64,000 nucleotides of DNA from the NCBI RefSeq assembly GCF_000337455.1, contig NZ_AOIU01000018.1, forward strand, positions 1 through 64,000, written 5' to 3'. Source of the stretch: Halosimplex carlsbadense 2-9-1 (GTDB taxonomy: Archaea; Halobacteriota; Halobacteria; Halobacteriales; Haloarculaceae). Below the pieces are notes generated by a model that saw only the letters and a program-made list of their open reading frames with translations, made no database searches and had not been told where the DNA came from. Of this stretch, positions 60,007-64,000 are shown piece by piece (the stretch's first letter is position 1; each line of letters begins with the position of its first letter). A program made the position numbers and the translations under genes.

Positions 60007-60696
60007 TCAGTTCGTCGTCGTTGTCGTGTTGCGCTGGGGTATCTTCGGGATGAGCCACGAGAGGAACGCGTCGGGGCTGCGGGTCTGGGTCCAGACGGTC
60101 CCCTCGCCGGAGAACTCGCAGACCAGCCCCTCGCCGCTGAACAGGGTCGATTTCAGCCCGCCGACCTTCCGCACGTCGAACGAGAGGCTCTCCTCGAAGG
60201 CGACGATGTGGCCCGTGTCGACGACGAACGACTCGTCGCTCGTCACCTCGTGTTCGTCGATGGCGCCGTAGCTCGACAGGAAGGCTGGGCCCGTTCCCTC
60301 CAGCCGCAGCAGAAAGAGACCCTCGCCGCCGAAAAACGTCTTCGCGCCGCCGAACTCGGTGTCCACCTCGACCGTCGGGTCCGAGGCCAGGAACGACGAC
60401 GACTGGACGTACAGCGTCTCCTCGTCGAGGTCGTGGTGTTGCACGTCGCCCGACAGGGCCGGTGCCAGCTGGATCTGTCCGCCGTCGGGCGCCGAGAAGG
60501 TGTTCATGAAGAACGATTCGCCGCCGAACAGCGACCGCGAAATGGACTTGAAGATGCCGCCCTCGGCGTTAGTCTCCACGTCGACCGACGGGGACTTGCT
60601 CACCATCGCGCCCGCTTCGGACCGGACGGATTCGCCCGGTCCGAGGTCGAGGGTCAACTGTGCGTACGAGGGCCTGTGGGAGATCTCGTGCTCCAT
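60007..60696 (-). CDS. AIM24/TIGR00266 family protein
   Basis: The 229-residue protein has a beta-rich AIM24 fold: LTLDLGPGESVRSEAGAMVSKSPSVDVET, then KSISRSLFGGESFFMNTFSAPDGGQIQLAPALSGDVQHHDL, and GEGLFLLRLEGTGPAFLSSYGAI. Bacterial and archaeal members are of unknown function; the yeast protein shapes inner mitochondrial membranes. No membrane segment. The tail is NTTTTTN. Confidence 0.88.
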   Translation of the reverse strand: MEHEISHRPSYAQLTLDLGPGESVRSEAGAMVSKSPSVDVETNAEGGIFKSISRSLFGGESFFMNTFSAPDGGQIQLAPALSGDVQHHDLDEETLYVQSSSFLASDPTVEVDTEFGGAKTFFGGEGLFLLRLEGTGPAFLSSYGAIDEHEVTSDESFVVDTGHIVAFEESLSFDVRKVGGLKSTLFSGEGLVCEFSGEGTVWTQTRSPDAFLSWLIPKIPQRNTTTTTN

Positions 60697-60759
60697 ACTC
60701 CTCCCGTTGACTCGCCGATACGATATCTCTGTTGGCGGCCCCGTAGGTTTCTCGGCGGC

Positions 60760-60978
60760 TCAGTTCAGCGCCTCGACCACGTCGGTGAGGTCCTCGGCGC
60801 CGCCGACGGGGCCGTTGACGAACAGGCCGTGGCCGATGAGCGCGACGGCGACGAGCCCGGCCGCGAACACCGACGTGGTCGCCGCAACCAGCGTGAGCGC
60901 CGCCACCGCGGCGCCCGCGCCCATGCTTGCGACTACCCCGAGCAAGAGCAGGTCGTAGTACTGCCAGGTGTAGTCCAT
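60760..60978 (-). CDS. Small membrane protein with two helices
   Basis: The 72-residue protein starts MDYTWQYYDLLLLGVVASMGAG. Two hydrophobic segments (about 9-30 and 36-54) are followed by a short polar C-terminus (GGAEDLTDVVEALN). No family recognised beyond haloarchaeal hypothetical proteins. Confidence 0.65.
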   Translation of the reverse strand: MDYTWQYYDLLLLGVVASMGAGAAVAALTLVAATTSVFAAGLVAVALIGHGLFVNGPVGGAEDLTDVVEALN

Positions 60979-61047
60979 ACGACAGATTTGCACGGCGGTT
61001 GGAAAAGCGATCGGGACGCCATCCCGGGCGCGACGCGTTGTTCCCCC

Positions 61048-61800
61048 TCACTCCGCTACGAGCGGGGCGTCGGCCCGGTAGGTGATAGCCATCGGGAGCC
61101 CGGCGGCGTCGGTCGGCGGGTCCGCGGGAAGCGTCCGCAGCTCTCCGTCGCCCGGGGCGGCGGTGTAGGCCAGCGCGACCGCGTCGAGCACGTCGGCGAC
61201 GGCGACTTCGTACCCTTCGGTGGCCGCGGCGGCGGCCTGGACGACGGGCGGCGCGTCGCGGTCGTGCTGCGCGAGCGTCCGCATCCGCTCGGCGTAGCCC
61301 GCGGCGTAGGCCGTGTCGTGTTCGAGCGGCTCGCCCGCGAACGCGCGAAAGCAGACCTCCGGGTGCGAAGCCGCGAACGCCGCCCGGGCCTCGGGGACGT
61401 TCTGGAGGAGCTCGTCGACGGCGACGATCCCGTCACTCATCGCGAACGCCCGCTCGGAGATGCCCCGGCCGGCCTTGCGCTCGTTGACGCGCTGGGCGGC
61501 GGGGTAGCGCCGTTTGCGCGTCGCCTCCCTGACCGGCGGGGTGACGACCGCTCCGCTCATCGCACCCAGCACGCGCCGCGCGAGGTCGTCACAGCGGCGG
61601 CCCTCCTCGCCTTCCTCGACGAGTCCGACCGGTACGTCCACGAGGACGCGGTCGGCGCGTTCCTCGTAGCGAACCCACAGGTCCCCGACCTCGTCGAAGA
61701 CCGCGGCGTGGTCGAACCCCGAGCGGTCGAACGCCACCGCGAACCACGACGACTCCGACCGGGTGGCGCCGACGGACAGCGGTTCGGCGACATCGCTCAT
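61048..61800 (-). CDS. DUF429 domain protein
   Basis: The 250-residue protein carries the DUF429 (predicted RNase H-fold nuclease) pattern: RVLVDVPVGLVEEGEEGRRCDDLARRVLG, SGAVVTPPVREAT, GRGISERAFAMSDGIVAVDELL, and HPEVCFRAFAGEPLEH. A GTG one codon upstream (61803) is an alternative start. The family is predicted to act on nucleic acids, but no substrate is known. Confidence 0.8.
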   Translation of the reverse strand: MSDVAEPLSVGATRSESSWFAVAFDRSGFDHAAVFDEVGDLWVRYEERADRVLVDVPVGLVEEGEEGRRCDDLARRVLGAMSGAVVTPPVREATRKRRYPAAQRVNERKAGRGISERAFAMSDGIVAVDELLQNVPEARAAFAASHPEVCFRAFAGEPLEHDTAYAAGYAERMRTLAQHDRDAPPVVQAAAAATEGYEVAVADVLDAVALAYTAAPGDGELRTLPADPPTDAAGLPMAITYRADAPLVAE

Positions 61801-61933
61801 CACACGAACCTGCGTGCCCCCGGACTAAAACCCCTCGCCCGCGCCCTTCCGACGGCCGATAGCGGCGGGCTGTCAGCCGTCGAGAACCTCTCACGAACGC
61901 GACGTGTCGTGGTAACGACTCTCTCGGAAGTCC

Positions 61934-61938
61934 TATAC
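61934..61938 (+). promoter_or_regulatory. TATA element of the cold-shock operon
   Basis: CCTATACG is centred about 29 bases before the ATG at 61965 and 20 before an in-frame ATG at 61956. The spacing favours 61965 as first codon of a leaderless mRNA. I saw no separate promoter between the three csp genes. Confidence 0.5.
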
Positions 61939-61964
61939 GTCCCCCGCTCATCTCTATGTTTGCA

Positions 61965-62159
61965 ATGGCATCCGGTAAGGTTGATTTCTTCAACGACACG
62001 GGCGGTTACGGTTTCATCGAGACTGAGGACGCTGACGACGACGTTTTCTTCCACATGGAGGACGTGGGCGGTCCGGACCTCGAAGAGGGACAGGAAGTGG
62101 AGTTCGACATTGAGCAGGCCGACAAGGGCCCGCGAGCGACCAACCTGGAGCGCCTCTAA
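61965..62159 (+). CDS. cspA: Cold-shock protein, copy 1 of 3
   Basis: The 64-residue single-CSD protein has MASGKVDFFNDTGGYGFIET and FFHMEDVGGPDL, giving RNP1 (GYGFI) and RNP2 (VFFHM). It binds single-stranded nucleic acid as RNA chaperone. It is highly acidic, unlike bacterial Csp. The stop TAA overlaps the ATG of copy 2 by one base (TAATG). Length equals the other two copies when ATG 61965 is used. Confidence 0.93.
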   Translation: MASGKVDFFNDTGGYGFIETEDADDDVFFHMEDVGGPDLEEGQEVEFDIEQADKGPRATNLERL

Positions 62160-62353
62160 TGGCCTCCGGTAAAGTCGACTTCTTCAACGACACTGGCGGC
62201 TACGGCTTCATCGACGCCGAGGACGAGGACGACGACGTGTTCTTCCACATGGAAGACGTCGGCGGCCCCGACCTCGAAGAGGGTCAGGAAGTCGAGTTCG
62301 ACATCGAGCAGGCCGACAAGGGTCCGCGAGCGACCAACCTGGAGCGCCTGTAA
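62159..62353 (+). CDS. cspA: Cold-shock protein, copy 2 of 3
   Basis: The 64-residue protein is nearly identical to copy 1 (differences mainly ET to DA after GYGFI and in the acidic run that follows). RNP1 and RNP2 are intact. Its ATG overlaps the stop of copy 1, so translation is coupled. The DNA from 62174 for about 60 bases is identical to 62371 onward in copy 3. Confidence 0.93.
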   Translation: MASGKVDFFNDTGGYGFIDAEDEDDDVFFHMEDVGGPDLEEGQEVEFDIEQADKGPRATNLERL

Positions 62354-62355
62354 CA

Positions 62356-62550
62356 ATGGCGAAAGGTAAGGTCGACTTCTTCAACGACACTGGCGGCTAC
62401 GGCTTCATCGACGCCGAGGACGAGGACGAGGACGTGTTCTTCCACATGGAAGACATCGGCGGCCCCGACCTCGAAGAAGGCGAGGAAGTGGAGTTCGACA
62501 TCGAGCAGGCCGACAAGGGCCCGCGCGCGTCGAACCTCACCCGACTGTAA
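62356..62550 (+). CDS. cspA: Cold-shock protein, copy 3 of 3
   Basis: The 64-residue protein starts MAKGKVDFFND and has MEDIGGPDLEEGEEVEF with a divergent C-terminus RASNLTRL in place of RATNLERL. RNP1 and RNP2 are intact. The start lies two bases beyond the copy 2 stop. It is the most diverged of the three in protein terms, but shares the longest exact DNA block with copy 2, which suggests recent conversion. Confidence 0.93.
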   Translation: MAKGKVDFFNDTGGYGFIDAEDEDEDVFFHMEDIGGPDLEEGEEVEFDIEQADKGPRASNLTRL

Positions 62551-62676
62551 GTCGCTGACTCCGACTACGGCGTCAGCGACGGGCTGACTCCGAATTCTAC
62601 CACTCTCACACCGACGAGCGACGGCGCCGTCGCTCGCGGTGTCCGTCGAAAACGGGAAAACCGACCAGCGACGCCG

Positions 62677-63543
62677 CTACTGCGGGTCGATGCCGTTCAG
62701 CGTCGCCATGTCCTCGTCGGTCAACTCGACCTGCGAGGCGGCGACGTTCGATTCGAGGTGGTCGACGCTGGAGGTGCCCGGGATCGGCAGGGTCACGTCC
62801 GAGTGGTGGAGCAGCCACGCGAGCGCGACTTGCCGGCGGGACGCATCGTGGGCCTCGCCGACTTCGTCGAGGACGCCGCCGACCCCGTCGTCGTCGACGG
62901 TGTACAGCGGTCCCCAGGGGATGAAGCCCACGTCGTACTCCTCGCAGGCGGCGAGTACGTCCTCGTCGCCGCGGTAGGCGACGTTGTACTGGTTCTGGAC
63001 CGTCGCGATGTCGACGATGTCGCGGGCCAGATCCAGCTGCTCGACGGAGACGTTCGACAGGCCGACGTGGTCGATCTGGCCGGCGTCTTTCATCTCGGCG
63101 AAGGCGTGGACGGAGTCCTCGAAGTCCGTGTCGGGGTCCGGGCGGTGGAACTGATACAGATCGATGGAGTCGACGCCCAGCCGATCGAGGCTCGCGAGGA
63201 CCTGGTTGTGGAGGAACTGCGGGTCGCCGTGCGTCGGCCACTCGCCCTCGCGGTGGCGCAGGAGGCCGGCCTTCGAGGCGACCACCGGGTCGGCGTCGAC
63301 CTCGGCCAGCGCCTCGTTCAGGATGCGCTCGCTGACCCCCGGGCCGTAGGAGTCGGCCGTGTCGACGAAGTCGACGCCAAGTTCGGTCGCGCGGTGGACG
63401 ACCTCCCGGGCCGCTTGCTCGTCGTCCGGTCGGCCGATGATATCCTCGCCTGTCAGGCGCATCGCACCGAAACCCAGCCGGTGGACGGTCAACTCCCCGC
63501 CGATGTCGAACGTGTCGCTCTCGTTGTGTACGTCGTCAGTCAT
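62677..63543 (-). CDS. Aldo/keto reductase
   Basis: The 288-residue AKR has the catalytic tetrad in VDFVDTADSYGPG (Asp and Tyr), PVVASKAGLLR (Lys) and DLYQFHRPDPDTD (His). C-terminal VTLPIPGTSSVDHLESNV binds NADPH. It resembles YajO/AKR11-13 oxidoreductases; the substrate is unknown. It is a single gene, convergent to the cold-shock operon. Confidence 0.92.
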   Translation of the reverse strand: MTDDVHNESDTFDIGGELTVHRLGFGAMRLTGEDIIGRPDDEQAAREVVHRATELGVDFVDTADSYGPGVSERILNEALAEVDADPVVASKAGLLRHREGEWPTHGDPQFLHNQVLASLDRLGVDSIDLYQFHRPDPDTDFEDSVHAFAEMKDAGQIDHVGLSNVSVEQLDLARDIVDIATVQNQYNVAYRGDEDVLAACEEYDVGFIPWGPLYTVDDDGVGGVLDEVGEAHDASRRQVALAWLLHHSDVTLPIPGTSSVDHLESNVAASQVELTDEDMATLNGIDPQ

Positions 63544-63641
63544 ACCAGTCCGTTCTGAGGCGTCCGTCCACTAAGGGGTGGGGAAGGCGGAAGGACACGT
63601 GGGGTTCGAACCGCCCGTGGCCGGTTGTGCTCCCTCGGTGG

Positions 63642-63812
63642 TCACTGCAGTTTCTCGCGTGCGACGAACACCGTCTTCAGCTTTCGACCGCAACCGGGAC
63701 AGCACAACCACTGCCGGTTCGTCGGGTCCGGGTCCGCTATCCTCTCGCTGCGAATCGCCTCGGTGCGGGGCACCGACCGCTCGCAGGTCTCGCAGTGGAG
63801 CGTGTCGCTCAC
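63642..63812 (-). CDS. Small zinc-ribbon protein, 56 residues
   Basis: From the GTG at 63812 the frame reads VSDTLHCETCERSVPRTEAI, and later WLCCPGCGRKLKTVF at residues 35-49. CETC and CPGC form a zinc ribbon. A GCGATTTTGCGC box lies 27 bases upstream, supporting a leaderless GTG start. Looks like another haloarchaeal small zinc-finger protein; no name recognised. Confidence 0.75.
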   Translation of the reverse strand: MSDTLHCETCERSVPRTEAIRSERIADPDPTNRQWLCCPGCGRKLKTVFVAREKLQ

Positions 63813-63913
63813 GATCGGCGGTACGCGAGCGAGCGCAAAATCGCATCGGACCGGGCGACGGCGGAGAAAACTGGAGCGAAAACCCCGCGGCAGTCAGTCC
63901 GTTCGGCGCGGCG

Positions 63914-64000
63914 TCACTCCAGGTCGAAGCGGTCGGCGCGCATGACCGCGCTCCAGGCGTCGACGAAGTCTTCGACGAGCTCCTCCTCGCCGTCCTCGGA
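63914..64000 (-). CDS. katG: Catalase-peroxidase KatG, C-terminal end only
   Basis: The last 28 codons, SEDGEEELVEDFVDAWSAV then MRADRFDLE, match the conserved KatG C-terminus (VxDFVxAWxKVMxxDRFDL). The rest of the gene lies beyond the window. KatG detoxifies hydrogen peroxide using haem. The identification rests on this short but distinctive end. Confidence 0.8.
   Translation of the reverse strand, partial: SEDGEEELVEDFVDAWSAVMRADRFDLE

Noticed and set aside
1..64000. CRISPR arrays, rRNA genes, transposases, integrases, known defence systems
   Set aside because: I looked for each and saw none, apart from the TA-like pair at 28637-29259.

Overview
The window reads as chromosome of a haloarchaeon (class Halobacteria). 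GC content is very high with G/C at third codon positions, predicted proteins are strongly acidic, and many genes appear leaderless, with an AT-rich box about 27 bases before the start codon. Archaeal or haloarchaeal markers include a Kae1-Bud32 fusion, ribosomal proteins S24e and S27ae, two small RFC subunits, an HARP-type protein, HalOD1 and bacterio-opsin-activator domains, and Agl23. Gene content does not fix the genus. Bases 1-23 are Illumina adapter, so the left edge is a contig end. The right edge cuts a katG gene.

Layout. 0.02-4.6 kb: truncated bactofilin-like protein, clamp-loader subunit rfcS, a CopZ-like metal-binding protein, TrkA, and a short ORF overlapping a PIN-like gene. 4.7-11.3 kb (minus): an information-processing cluster (S24e, S27ae, Kae1-Bud32, XTP pyrophosphatase) interrupted by an SDR, a universal stress protein and a PQQ-propeller protein. 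11.5-17.7 kb: a KaiC-like ATPase overlapping a histidine kinase gene, a second RFC small subunit, HARP and a zinc-ribbon protein. 17.8-26.3 kb: PQQ lipoprotein, two overlapping fluoride-channel genes, Pcm, a CPBP protease, M29 aminopeptidase, methylglyoxal synthase, HalOD1 protein and dUTPase; an orphan promoter at 24.44 kb may drive a small RNA. 26.5-30.9 kb: aconitase, a DUF433/DUF5615 toxin-antitoxin-like pair, a G-quadruplex motif and RimI. 31-36.6 kb: IleS, DUF389 and SIMPL proteins. 36.6-37.5 kb: four hairpins followed by a low-GC frameshifted lipoprotein gene. 37.6-46.9 kb: NOG1-type GTPase, HisE, PdxT, PrsW-like protease, riboflavin synthase, Agl23, PanE and a rubredoxin-like protein. 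47-54.4 kb: a 1114-residue multi-sensor regulator, tRNA-Gly(CCC) with partial copies of its ends nearby, NadE, an enoyl-CoA hydratase-like protein and tRNA-Thr(GGU). 54.5-64 kb: sulfatase-like hydrolase, RraA-like protein, luciferase-like oxidoreductase, AIM24 protein, three tandem cold-shock genes, an aldo/keto reductase and the katG end.

Most of the window is housekeeping. There is no transposase, integrase, rRNA or CRISPR array. The accessory-looking spots are the TA-like pair, the hairpin and low-GC patch near 37 kb, a 95-base palindromic element near 39.7 kb, and the tRNA-Gly neighbourhood. No single locus clearly shows a new defence or metabolic system. The least explained signals are the hairpin array, the orphan promoter, the KaiC-kinase pair and the conserved-looking very small leaderless ORFs.
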